Shown in pieces: positions 45,497-56,650 of a stretch of 64,000 nucleotides of DNA (positions are counted from its first letter, which is position 1; every line of letters starts with the position of its first letter). Below the pieces are notes generated by a model. The model did not search any database and was not told the origin of the DNA. It was given only the letters and a program-made list of their open reading frames with translations. The position numbers and the translations under genes are program-made. This DNA is from Acytostelium subglobosum LB1 (taxonomy: Eukaryota; Evosea; Eumycetozoa; Acytosteliales; Acytosteliaceae): assembly GCF_000787575.1 (NCBI RefSeq), contig NW_012236524.1:310001-374000 (forward strand). The letters are read 5' to 3'.

Positions 45497-46720
45497 ATGA
45501 CAATGAAGAATTATTTATTACCTCTGTGTGTGATGGTCTGCATCTCTGTGGTGGCAGGCTCACAATGCACTTCCAACTATCAATGTGGATCATTCCCATT
45601 TGCTGTCTGCTATAACTTAACATCAAATGCCATGCTTACTGGTATTGGCTGGGACTCCAAGACATCCGATGTAGTCTTTATTTCCAGACTTTCTGGCGTA
45701 GGTTCCAATGTATTCAAGGAGAAGCCATTCCTTACATCTCTGGCCGGTTCATTCCATGCTGTTGAGGAGATCAATGCCGAGATTGATGTACCAAATGGAG
45801 TAAAAGTCTACCAACTCTACAATTATATGTCCGATGCTGGAATTCCAATCCTTGCCAACTTCATGCCAACTGGTGTCGCTGGTGTTGGTCCATACACCCG
45901 TGGTGTCTTTGAGCAAGTGTTCTCTGTCCTCAGTGTTCAGTTGACTCTTGACTATGACGAGCCAAACAACATCCTCTATAGCTGTGACCTCGATGTCAGA
46001 AAGTACTCTCCAATCCCAATGACCCGTGATGGCCGTCTCAACAACGTCACCATGTACAAGGATCTTGCCTGCAGTGGACTCTCCCACCAGAAGACCGATC
46101 TCTTCTTGGCCGCATCCCCCCGTACCGAACCAGGCACTGTCTTCTACAAGGGATCAACTTCATGTGTTAACTGTGATACCTCCAAGTTGGTCAAGTTGTT
46201 CACTGACCCCAACTACATCAGAGCCTTCGCCACCAACTCTGAATATATCTTCTACGCCACCAGCGCTGGAGTGTTCCAAGTTCCACTGTCCGGTGATGTC
46301 AGCAAGCGTGTCCAAGTGATGGACAACACTCAGGTCCAGTCATTGGTTGTTGGTAATGAGATGCTCAACATCCAGACCACTGATGCCATCTACCGTTACT
46401 GCCCACACAGAAACAACACCAAGATGATCTACAGCACCAAGGACCAGATTAGCCAGGGTCAGTGCTCATGTGCCACCGGATTCGCTGGTGATGCTTGTAC
46501 CTCTTGTGACGGTCATGTCATCTGGAGCAACGCCGAGCCAAGATGTGTTCGCAAGGGAGGCCCATCTCAATGCTTCGAGGACTACCATTGCGGTAACCCA
46601 CCATTCACCCAGTGTCTGTTTGGATCGTGTGGCTGTCGCTTCAACTTCACAGGTGTCGCTTGTGATCAATGCAAGGGCACCATCACATGGCAGCAGGGTG
46701 TACCCGTGTGCACTCTCTAA
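45497..46720 (+). CDS. Secreted cysteine-rich protein with EGF/laminin-like modules
   Basis: Single exon, 407 residues from the ATG at 45497, chosen because it begins a standard signal peptide (MKNYLLPLCVMVCISVVAGS). A Cys-containing segment follows (QCTSNYQCGSFPFAVC), then about 250 residues with few cysteines that look like a beta-propeller-type or lectin-like core, and two C-terminal Cys-rich modules of related pattern (GQCSCATGFAGDACTSC and FGSCGCRFNFTGVACDQC), each followed by WSN or WQQ and a further Cys. These resemble EGF-laminin loops. Several N-x-S/T sites are present. The first and last modules share the pattern C.....CG..PF..C, so the ends are probably repeats of one unit. Likely extracellular or cell-surface; function unknown. 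C-ending codons suggest high expression. Confidence 0.82.
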   Translation: MTMKNYLLPLCVMVCISVVAGSQCTSNYQCGSFPFAVCYNLTSNAMLTGIGWDSKTSDVVFISRLSGVGSNVFKEKPFLTSLAGSFHAVEEINAEIDVPNGVKVYQLYNYMSDAGIPILANFMPTGVAGVGPYTRGVFEQVFSVLSVQLTLDYDEPNNILYSCDLDVRKYSPIPMTRDGRLNNVTMYKDLACSGLSHQKTDLFLAASPRTEPGTVFYKGSTSCVNCDTSKLVKLFTDPNYIRAFATNSEYIFYATSAGVFQVPLSGDVSKRVQVMDNTQVQSLVVGNEMLNIQTTDAIYRYCPHRNNTKMIYSTKDQISQGQCSCATGFAGDACTSCDGHVIWSNAEPRCVRKGGPSQCFEDYHCGNPPFTQCLFGSCGCRFNFTGVACDQCKGTITWQQGVPVCTL

Positions 46721-46817
46721 GCATGTGTCTAAATTAAAACATGTTATATTGTCTTTTACAACATCGATGTGTACAGTTAATTGATTGATGACCTCTATCT
46801 ATACATCAATCACTCTC

Positions 46818-47521
46818 TCAACTTGAAGATGGTTTATTCAACCAGTCAAGTGTTGGATTGTTGAGGTAGTCTTCGAAATCATTGAACAGTCTCTCTTTTC
46901 CAGCCTTGACAACGGCCTGTATCGCTTGCTTTGGTGTTGTGCCTGCGTCGCTATCAGTGAGTTTGAGCTGTTTATCCTCATTCTTTACCCATTGACCATC
47001 AGTTGCTCTGCCAATAGGTATCAGTCCTAGTTGATTGTCTTGAGTGATCTCTGTAATCTATGAAGTTGAGTTGTGTGTCAATGCTTGTAATGATGGGGAT
47101 GATTGATAGAGTGATAGAGTGACCTACTGATATAAAGCACATTGAGCTCAACTCATTGTACAACCTGTCTGCAACCTTCTTTGAGATTGGTTCCATTTCT
47201 TTATCATGTGTATTCTCGTTGGCATGATAGTAGCCAATCATATCTATTTGATTGATGTTGCAATACTCTTCGATCTTTGATTGATATGTTAGTATCGTTG
47301 ATGTGAGTGAGCAACAACATGTTCTTCTATACCTGTATCATGGCGACTTCAAACATTGGCGTAAGAGTCATTGAATGGAACAATGGGATGACATCTGTGA
47401 TGGTAAGAGATGACTTTGCAACCTTTCCAAGCAAGACTCCATTGACAGCATGAGTGCAGTACTTGAATGAGTGTGAATGTATCTTGATGAGGGCATCAAG
47501 AGTGATGCTTATATCTGACAT
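46818..47521 (-). CDS. ER membrane protein complex subunit 8/9 (EMC8/EMC9)
   Basis: Exons 47333-47521, 47128-47274, 46818-47057; 191 residues. The start SDISITLDALIKIHSHSFKYCTHAVNGVLLGK matches the EMC8/9 (UPF0172) N-terminus, followed by DVIPLFHSMTLTPMFEVAMIQ, IDMIGYYHANEN and the C-terminal WLNKP. The fold is MPN-like but lacks the JAMM zinc residues, as is normal for this family. The subunit is a cytosolic part of the EMC, which inserts membrane proteins in the ER. Only one such gene is expected outside vertebrates. It converges on the secreted protein gene, 97 bp between stops. Confidence 0.9.
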
Positions 47522-47713
47522 GTCTTATTTATTCCTGTATATATTTGTATTATTGATTGTTACTGACCAGTAATAAACGAATCTGATCATCAGCCCTTTG
47601 TGAACTTGCACACACAATTTTGATGACACCCCTTACCAATAAAAAAGAGAATTATTAAATATTAGAGATAATAGATAAATATAATATATTACAACAATGT
47701 ATTGAGGAGTATG
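47522..47713. other. Short intergenic, EMC8/9 promoter
   Basis: About 190 bp between two minus-strand genes. AT-rich; nothing recognised. Confidence 0.4.
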
Positions 47714-50335
47714 CTATATTGATAGAAGTATGATCTCCAGCTCCTTGATCAATTTCTTGATCATATGTATCTTGACGCCAGAGAATGATTCGAAACTAAA
47801 GACATCCTTGGAGTTGGATGCATAGAATGTTCTCCAAAGCTTAAACAACTCCAGAGTGTTATCGATATTAATGCAATTGTTGGTCTTCCACATCTCAAAT
47901 ATCTGTATGATCATGGTAGAGAGTGTCATTACGTTAGATATCAAGTGTAAGTTAGAGTAGATGGTGGTGATATACTTACATCTTTGATGTCGTCCAAGTG
48001 TTTGAGATCAGAGTTATGGTATATAAGAAGTAAGAAACTATTCAAGCAACACATGTCTGATGATGGAATTACCGTGGTGACGCAGGTTAGAACTATATCA
48101 TCGATTGTTTGAGGATTGCTCAGCCCAATACTTACTCTCATTATGTATAGATGTTGGTGTCACACAGTTTATGAGAAGTTCCAAACAGTTGGCCCAACCA
48201 TCATCGCTGAATAGTCGATCGTATAGGTATCTAATATCTTGATTCTGTTGGTATTTTGGAATACTTGTTAGCATTGACATGACCATGGATGATTTATCGA
48301 TGAAACTCACATTTGCAACAAAGTCTGGATTCTGTTCTGTCAATCTCTTAAAGGTTATGTACACTGTCCTGACAAAGACATTGGCGTCGATGATGTTTGA
48401 TCGTATGATTCCTAGCATCTTATCGGTTCTAACAATATGAATGCCACATAGATGATTGAACTTGAGGTATAGGTCCGGTCTGAACTTGATCATTTCAGAG
48501 AGTAGGTCAAAGATTGATTGATAACCAGTGCTTGGACCTGTTACCAAGTCCTCAAACAAAATGACCATCAATCCATGTCGTTCATAATATTGTGCAATAT
48601 TGACTCTTGGTACTCTCATTGAGAACTGGATACAGCATGATATATTTACACTGTGTTGTGAGTTGATTGATTGATTAGTATGCCATGGCATGGAATGGAG
48701 TGGAGATATATACATACCGGTCTTTATGATTATTCCTACATTTTAGGAATAGGTCATGTAATGTCTTTATCCAGTATTGCTCATTTGGTATCATTTCATC
48801 GGTGACACCATTCAGATAATCCTTTTCATGATCAGATAATAATAAACAATCTTTGAATGTGTATATCGCTTCCTGATCCATGTAGTTGATTACCATTCGC
48901 ATTACCTGTATCTTACGTGCAAAGAACGGATTGACACGTTCGCTATCACTGGATCGATTGGATAAAATGTAGTGTGAGTGATGATTGATTGATCGAGAAC
49001 ATTCATGCCATGTGATCAACATACAACTCATTCTCTTGTTTGCTCCATTCGATACTGTTGACAATGTTGTAGAGTGTTGTGCTGAAACCAAGTGATTTGA
49101 GCTTGAGGAGCAGGTCCACTTTGCGAGGTCCCCAAAGTATGCTGCAGAGGAATGATAGCAATTCAGTCTGATAGGTGACCTTGGTGTAGCTGGTCAACAT
49201 GGCGTAGGCAGCAGTCGATTCGTTGTCATTGAGTTGTAACAATCGCATGATACCAAACATTGGCAATGACTCCACCACATTATCATTCTCCATTGCTTCC
49301 CAAGGTATATCCACTGCATCCACACTGGATAGAAAGTGAAGTGATGGTGATACCCAAGCACGACTATTTGTACTCCGCAGCATAAGACACACCTTGCGGA
49401 ATATGTCCGGTATATTAAGTAGCAGACCTTTGATGGTTGGTTGGTTAGTTCATGTGTGTGTGGATGCCTGGTTGGCTGGCTTCATCAACTTACTATGATT
49501 GATATATAATACTGGATTGACTTCATAGCGATGGATGCATACTTGATCCTCGGGGATGTATGCACATGTTCCAATGACCTTGATCAGCATGTACAGTGTG
49601 AAGCTTGAAAGTCCAGACATGATTGAGTTTAGATTCGGTATCTTCCTCAAGTCAAACACTCCGCATACCATGATGTTCTAAGTTGATGTATATATGTTGT
49701 CGTCAGTTGGAATGATTCCACTCACCATGTCAATGACAAAATCATACCTTTAAACATAGGAATGCAGTCTCTGTATACTCTTTGTGAGCAATCGATTCGA
49801 ATAGTATCTGCATCAGTGGATCATCGTACATGCAGTCAAGTGCAATATCCTCGAATGCCTCTGTTATGAGGCTCAATATGAATAGTAGTTGATACTTGAT
49901 ATCATTCTGTCTGTCAAATGAACCATCCAATGTATTACTACTACACTCTAGATTCTTGATCATATCAATGATGTAAAGATGTCCACCAAGCAATGTAAGT
50001 TCATCTACCAACTCTGGTGACTTCATTCCATCCTGTAGTTCCTCCAACACTGGTCTCATCTATATCATTATATCATGTCAGTACTCGATCATTCGATCAA
50101 TCGATCAATCGATCAATCATACCTTCTTATAGTCTCTCTTTAAATGACATCGTCGTAGTTTGATTAGATGTATCATTGATTCCTGTGTGTGACTATCAAG
50201 TTGAGTGATGAATGGTGATGAGGGACTGACAGATGTAAGGTCAACACCATATCTACTCCTCTTTGCTCCACACAACTCAATGTTAAGCAGTCTATCATTC
50301 AATCCAATGTCGCCACTATAAGTATCGTCCTCCAT
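47714..50335 (-). CDS. TRPC4AP/TRUSS homolog
   Basis: Eight exons: 50123-50335, 49748-50059, 49494-49677, 49025-49427, 48718-48948, 48136-48650, 47980-48092, 47714-47902; 719 residues. All-helical protein matching animal TRPC4-associated protein along its length: KIPNLNSIMSGL (animal VPNLSSLVSNF), LSFLCSILWGPRKVDLLLKL, HGLMVILFEDLV (GLLEHILYCIV), SIFDLLSEMIKFRPDLYLKFN (SYFDLLGELMKFNVDAFKRFN), SNIIDANVFVRTVYITFKRL (SSLVDSNMLVRCVTLSLDRF) and CCLNSFLLLI (SCLNTSLVIL). The animal protein is a substrate receptor of DDB1-CUL4 ubiquitin ligase and affects Myc, TNF and TRPC signalling. An amoeba with no TRPC channel keeping it would argue that the ligase role is ancestral; that is inference. The assignment rests on recalled family sequence. 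Confidence 0.8.
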
Positions 50336-50697
50336 GTTGTTGTTGATGTTGATGGTTGTATCTATCTATCTGTCTATGTATGTGTATGTATATGTATCTT
50401 ATAACAATCAACTCATTTTGTGTTTGATAGATTGATTGATTGACTGAATCTTTCGCGCGAAAGAAGAAGATATCTTGTGATGCACCCGAGGACAATCACC
50501 CTATTCTTGAATCCCAAATCAGGAAGTATTTGTGATTGCATGGTATGAATGGGCAAGACCATCAATGATCGGGTATATCTATCCTGACTTTATTCGTCAA
50601 TCAATCAATCATTCGATCAATCATTACATCTGGCATATGGTATTACACTATAACCAACTTTACTTTTGGTCATGATCATCTATCAATATGACATTAC
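50336..50697. promoter_or_regulatory. TRPC4AP promoter with an E2F-type palindrome
   Basis: Non-coding region of 360 bp. The perfect 14-bp palindrome CTTTCGCGCGAAAG at 50450-50463, about 115 bp before the start codon, contains TTTCGCGC on both strands, the consensus of E2F/DP sites in animals and plants. CpG-rich palindromes are rare in this AT-rich DNA. Confidence 0.5.
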
Positions 50698-53199
50698 TTA
50701 AACATTCTTTTCCATGTCTGCTCTGAATACATTGTACTCCTCACGTAGACATTCAAAGATACGCTGTGCAATCATCTTTTGTTCCACTGATCCATTGTTG
50801 ACCTTGTCAGGATGCACTACCAGATTGGCCTTGTGATATATCTTTTTGACTTGAGTCGGCGTGATCACGGCGCCTCTGGTGATCTTCTCCCAGCCACTCT
50901 CCTCCCAGAGCACCTCGTGCAACGATACCAACAGCACTCGAATGTCATTTCGTCGGCCATTCTTCTCAGACCACATCTTTATCTTCTCGCTGATGACCGG
51001 TTCGATCGAGCTTCGTGCATGCTGATGATGATCGATGTGTGGTGATGGTGTTGGTGTTGGTGTGAAAGGTGTTGCTTGAGGACCATTAAAGAATGCTGAT
51101 TGGAATCCAGTCGACTGTGGCTGTTGCTGTTGCTGTTGCTGAGGTTGTTGAGGTTGTTGTGATTGATGCGCCTGTCTCGGTGATGTAAAGTCAAAGTCAC
51201 CAAATATATGACTGTATCCTCCTCCACTTGATTGATCAGCCTGAGGTTGTTGAGGCTGTTGAGGTTGATGTTGAGAGGGTGGTGTATGTCTCATCCAACT
51301 GTCGTCTACGGGTGATGCTCTTGATGATCCAGTGTTGTTGTTGTTACTGAAGCCCTGTGGTGCCTGATGTGGTGCCTGAGGTGATGCTCTCGTTTGATAA
51401 GTGCCGCTATTGTTGTTGTTGAAGCTCTGTGGAGGTGTTGCTTGGGGTTGACTCCTAAATGGATACTGTTGCTGTTGTTGTTGCTGTTGCTGTTGCTGTT
51501 GTTGTGCCTGCTGAGGTGTATGTGGTCGTGAATTAGACTGAGCCTGTGGCTGTGGTTGCTGTTGCTGTTGGGGTGTCTGTGGTCTGAATGATGCAGACTG
51601 AGCAGGTGTCAATGGCTCCTCCAAGATATCAGCGCCACCCGATGACTTGCGACCATTACTACTGTTAGTGTTGGTTGGTTGAGCATTGTTCTGGGATGAT
51701 GTTGGTGATGACGATGAAGGTGGTGTCTGTGATGGATACATCCAATCATCATCAAAGCCTGATGTCGTACTACTACTAGTAGTAGTGGTCTTTGGCTTCT
51801 CAACGCTGTTACCATTGCTGCCGCCATTGCTCTTTGATCCTGATGCTGATGCTGATGCTGATGATGTAGTGTTGCTGTTGTTGTTATTGGATGACGTTGA
51901 CGATGTGTTTGGTCCACCACTATGGTGCTCAGAGTCCTCATCCCAAACGTTAAACAATGTTTCTGAACGTTTCTGTGAAGCTGGTGATTGATCATTCGTT
52001 GACATCTTATCAAACTGTTGTGTTGGTGGCTGTGTCTGTCTCGTAGATGAACTGGTCTTTGCCTGTTGCTGTGCCTGTTGTTGCTGCTGTTGTTGTGCCT
52101 CCTGATATGAAGGTGGTGGTGATTGATGTCTTGACGTCATTGGTGTTGAGTGATTACTATTATTGTTGGTATTGTTGCCATTATTGTGTACAGATGGAGG
52201 TGGAGTTGTTTGAGTTGGTGGAGTTGATGTTGTTGTGGCCTTCTTGGTGTAGATCTCAACTAGATCAGACTCGGACATCTGATAGGAGGAGACCAGGGGC
52301 GTGACCATCTCAAGGATGCCCTCCAGGAGCAACGAGTTTGATTCGTAAAAGATGGCCAACTGTTGTATCAACGTCAAGATACTATGAATGATCAACTTGC
52401 ATCGTACAAATGATCGTGTTTGAAGATGTAGGTTCGAACGCTTCGACACCGTCTCAAACTCCTCTCTAACTCCTCTGACCTTCTCAGAGTCACTGTTTGT
52501 TCATCGCCATCGTGTTAGCTTGTGCGGGTGATGGTGCGGTGATGTTGCGACATGACATACCTTGATCTCTTTACAGCATCATAGTCCAAGTTTAGATGCT
52601 TTCTCTTCTCGAGTAGCTGCTTGGTTGACTTGTTGAGTTCAGTGTCACGCCTTGATGGATTGATTACCTTGTATTGCAATTGATCAACTGCTGACTTTAA
52701 GTTCTCATGTTCCATCGTACCAAATGCATCATATAGCTGATTGATTGAGTGAGTGAGTTAGCGATCCAGTGATTGTGATCACGGGGACAAGGCAACATAC
52801 TCTTTGAACAGACTCTTGAAACTTTGGAGATAGATTGATTAACTTTGCTTGATCGACTGGTGAACCTTCGGAGGTAGATGATGGGATGGCAGTCTTCTTG
52901 AAGAACTTTGATAGGAGACCGGTGGAGAACTCTGTGTCGTCACCTGACAGCTCAGACAGTACAAAGTTGCAAATGGACGATGCCAAGTTTGTATTACTAC
53001 GTGACAACTTCTCCATGTTTGCCATTGAATGCTGAGTCGACTCCTCCATGTGATTCATAAAGTCACCTAATCTCTTAAAGTTTGAATAGTTCATTTCAAA
53101 CTGATCATCAACAGTCTTATCTGCTGCTCCCATCTTCTCCAACACAGTCTGTGTTGCTCTTCTCTGGAATTCAAACATCTTCTCTGTGAATGACTCCAT
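50698..53199 (-). CDS. BAR-domain protein with C-terminal auxilin-type J domain
   Basis: Exons 52801-53199, 52561-52736, 50698-52492; 789 residues. Residues 1 to about 255 form an N-BAR/amphiphysin-like BAR domain: paired amphipathic helices with ESVQRLYDAFG, KHLNLDYDAVKR and EEFETVSKRSNLHLQ. A disordered middle of about 400 residues is Gln/Pro/Ser/Asn-rich. The C-terminal ~110 residues are an auxilin-type J domain: RVLLVSLHEVLWEESGWEKI, TPTQVKKIYHKANLVVHPDKVN with the HPD that stimulates Hsc70, and a closing FECLREEYNVF. Auxilins uncoat clathrin vesicles; BAR domains sense or make membrane curvature. The open frame joins both through three phase-matched exons. The second domain carries no PTEN-like or clathrin-box region that I can see, unlike animal auxilin. 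Role in endocytic uncoating is inferred. Confidence 0.88.
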
Positions 53200-53568
53200 T
53201 CTTTATAACTATCTCTGTTCTGTTGTTGATGATGATTGTTGATATTTGTTGTTATTGTTCTATATGAATATGTATGTATAACTATACTTTATGTTTAAGT
53301 GAATATAATAATAGATGATGATGATGACTTAACTAACACTATTCACTCACTCAGTCTCGTTTGCATTAATACCTTCGTAGTATGTGCCAACCATGCATCA
53401 AACTAGTAGACTATGGGGGGTTTGAAGAGAGTGGGAGGTTGTGTTCAGTTCATCAACCCCACAAATTGGAATTATTTGACAACTTTGCTGTTATATGAAG
53501 TTCTGTTGGATATATTTTATTTGTTCTCTGGTAATGATAAATATATATTATTTATATATATTTATATT
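53200..53568. other. Intergenic, BAR-J promoter and 3' flank of epimerase-like gene
   Basis: About 370 bp; AT-rich with ATATATT runs at 53535-53570. No gene recognised. Confidence 0.4.
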
Positions 53569-54552
53569 TTAGTTGGAGTTGTTATTGATCCAAGAGTTGT
53601 AATATCTTGTTGGTGCATCGATTAGTGATGGTTGTGTTGGTACCCAACCAAGGAGATTGGTTGACTTTTGATGTGATGTTGCATTGGATACATAGAGAAG
53701 GTATGACATTGGATTGGTTGGAGTTGGTGGAATGAATTTGATTGCCTTCACATCCTTCTTGGACTCCTTGGCAATCGATCTGACAATATCAGCAGTCTTG
53801 TAATAGTATGCACTGCCAAGGAATACTTGTCCACGTGATGCGTCAGTCTTGGTTGCAGCCAGATAGTACAATCTGGCAAGATCAGTAATGTGCACTATTG
53901 CACGCCACTGACCCTCCTCTCCAAAGATCTCAAAGTTTCCATCAGTGTTCTTAACAACACCTTCATAGTAGAGTGAACTTCCACTACCCTTCTTGCCAAA
54001 GACGAATGATGGTTGAATGACAATACCTCCTATCTCACGATATTGATTCTCCAGTCCAACCCTTACAGTAAGGAATGGATTATTGCTCACATTGTAAGGT
54101 GTGTTCTCATCAACAACCTTGTCCGATGTTCCATAGACCAATGCTCCAGAAGTGTAAATTGGCACCAATTGTGGATTCTTGGTGGACTTGATCTCTTTGA
54201 ACTTGTTAAGAACTGATTGAGCAGTGTCCAAATTGGAATAGTCAGCAAGAGCTTCGATCACCACATTGACCTTCTCAGCAATTGGTACCCATTTTTCAAA
54301 GTCAGATACAGCACCAACGACAGGAATTACTAAAAAATAAATTATTCTAATATTAATATAATATAACTAACTTATAATTTATGTTGATAAGGACTACATA
54401 CTTTCATTCTTTAACAACAATTTGGCATTGTCCTCTGTCCTGGTGAGACCATAGACAGTGTATCCATTTCTAAGGAACTCCAAGGCAACGTCAAATCCAA
54501 TGCTTCCAGTAGCTCCCAAAATTAGAACTGATTTAGCTGATGTAGATGTCAT
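53569..54552 (-). CDS. NAD-dependent epimerase/dehydratase-like protein (extended SDR)
   Basis: Exons 54402-54552 and 53569-54329; 303 residues. An N-terminal Rossmann nucleotide-binding motif GATGSIG (residues 13-19) follows strand SVLILG. Middle: VVIEALADYSNLD, then IYTSGALVYG, the usual STSSVYG-type segment with active-site Ser, and a Tyr in ENQYREIG that would be the YxxxK position though the Lys is missing (Ile or Glu instead). Then IVIQPSFVFGKKGSGSS and HITDLARLYYLA, typical for the atypical/extended SDR proteins. Substrate unknown. Loss of the catalytic Lys makes an NmrA-like or binding role possible. The tail is Asn-rich. Confidence 0.83.
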
Positions 54553-55017
54553 TGTTATGAAAGATTGTTTGAAAAAAAATAGAAGTTATTAATAAAAATA
54601 AAGATTAGTTAATATTTAGTTAGTTATTAGTTATTTGTTGATATAATTTGATAATGATCTTCAAACATGTCTGTTCTTTCTTTTTATAATTAATTAATCA
54701 ATGGGTTTAAAAGTCAAACTGGTTGAAAGTCAAACAAAAAGAAAAAGCTTCCATCGATGCATTTGGAAGCATTCATGAACCCCCAAAACAGTTAATCTCC
54801 ATATCGGGTGGTCCCAATGCGAACATCGATGCATCGATGTCTTGCGGACAACTATAGAACATGGAATAAGGTACATACCTTCTCAATCAATGATTGAGAA
54901 CCGTATATTATTGTTGACCACGAGTCCATCAATCAATCAGTCAGGACACCTCCCGTCATGATGATGTGATTGAAGTAGGTGACCGATATTATACTACTAT
55001 TATTATTATTATTATAA
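54553..55017. promoter_or_regulatory. Upstream region of epimerase-like gene with ATCGATGCAT palindromes
   Basis: About 465 bp. An inverted repeat GCTTCCA / TGGAAGC (54747-54753 and 54764-54770) encloses TCGATGCATT, and a perfect 18-bp palindrome ACATCGATGCATCGATGT lies at 54823-54840. Both carry the core ATCGATGCAT. The 3' flank of ALG11 is at the far end. No gene supported. Confidence 0.5.
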
Positions 55018-56650
55018 TTATTTATGTTTCTTCTCTGATTGTGGTAGTAGTGGACTGATCTTCTCAATGAACTGTACAATATAGTTCTCCTCAGAGAATC
55101 TGTCGGTTGATTCACGTGCTGCACGTTGCATCTCTATGTACTTCACTTTGGATGAGAGTATGTCGTGAATGTAGTCGCCATACTCCTCTTTGGTGACGGC
55201 CAAGAAGCCTGTCTCGTTGTGCTTGACAATGTCCTCCTTGGGTCCACCAGAGTTGTGCGCCACTGGTATCACTCCGGCCGCCATCAACTCGACGACGCCA
55301 ATGCCAAAGTGCTCGGCCCACATTGTGTGAATGCCAACGGACGCCTCGTTCAGCAGCTGGTTCAAGTGCTGTGCCGACACGCCAACATTGATCTCCAGGT
55401 GATCGGCAATCTCCAACTCGTCGGCCAGCGTCTTGAGGGCCTCCACGCGGTCCCTGTCGTCCTGGTCGCGTGTCGAGCCAACCAGCACAAACTTGATGTT
55501 GTTGCGATGCTCTGGATACTTGGTGAGGATGTAGTGCAGTGTGTTGAGTTGCAGAGTGTGATCCTTCTCTGGTCTGAACTGCGCGATCGACAGGACAATG
55601 TTCTTCCTGCCCATCCAATTAAGTGCCAGCTGCTTCCTGGTCCTCGTGTCGACGGGTGGGTACAGCAGGTGCAGTCCATTGACGCCGATCTTCATCCTCC
55701 ACAGATGTGCGATGTGATTGCCCGTCCACGTTCCATTGACAAACACGATCTGTGCAAAGTTGCCCACGAGGCAGTAGACCCATGAGAACACTCTGTAGTA
55801 GATCAGCTTGCCCGTGGCCAAAGTCCTGTTGCCAGAGATGGCCTGGTTGTTGTTGTGGGCGGCTTGGCCCACTCTCGACATCATATCTGTGCTCACGACT
55901 GGGTAGTGGACGTAACAGGCCACCTTACAACCGCCTAGCAGTCTAAAGATTGGGTATGTGAATGCATAGCCCATCGTGTCTATGAATACATGAGGGTTGA
56001 GCAGGTTGAGTGCCTCCCATCCCAACAACATTGAGCCCAATGACTGACCAACCAATGTGAATCTAGGATACATTGAAGCTTCAACGAATCGTCTCTGATG
56101 TAATCTAACAAACTCAAGATTGTCTCTGTTTAGATGTATATCGAATTGATTCTGTTGTTGTGATAAGTGTAAGTATGTATGAATGAATGAGTGAGTGCGC
56201 TTCCTTCATTCCTTCACTTACCTTGATCTTATCATATATCTGTTGATCAGAGACTGTGTCGCCAGTGTACACGACACACTTTACATGTGGATATTCATCC
56301 TGTATCGACTTGACAGAGCACCATAGTACTCTCTCACCGCCACCTCCAGCAGCACTATGTACATAGTGTAAGATGAGAGTTAGTTGGACGACAGGTCGTC
56401 ATGAACATGAATGAATATGAACATACCAATATGGATGGAAGAATGCAACAGTATATTGTGAATCTGGTCTTCTTCTTTGAATGAATCGTAGTCTGAGTAT
56501 AAAGATTAATAGTGCCAAGATGAATGTAAGAGGTATGAGTACAGTCAACAATGATGTGAAGAATGCCAAAGTCATTGAGATCATCACCACCACTGTTACA
56601 AGTAGCAATGATGCCACTACCAGTGATAGCATTATTAATATTGGGTTCAT
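55018..56650 (-). CDS. alg11: ALG11, GDP-Man:Man3GlcNAc2-PP-dolichol alpha-1,2-mannosyltransferase
   Basis: Adds the fourth and fifth mannoses to the lipid-linked oligosaccharide on the cytosolic face of the ER. Exons 56427-56650, 56222-56354, 55018-56151; 496 residues. N-terminal hydrophobic anchor (residues ~8-55), then [18 protein letters not shown] with the glycine-rich GT-B start, [51 protein letters not shown], and the C-terminal EX7E region [27 protein letters not shown]. Length and motif order are standard for ALG11. The first intron splits TG|T of the motif Cys, and all phases fit. Very secure. Confidence 0.95.

Noticed and set aside
51450-51560. Possible pathogenic-type CAG/CAA repeat expansion in the BAR-J gene
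   Set aside because: Gln tracts of this size are normal in dictyostelid proteins and occur in several genes of this window.
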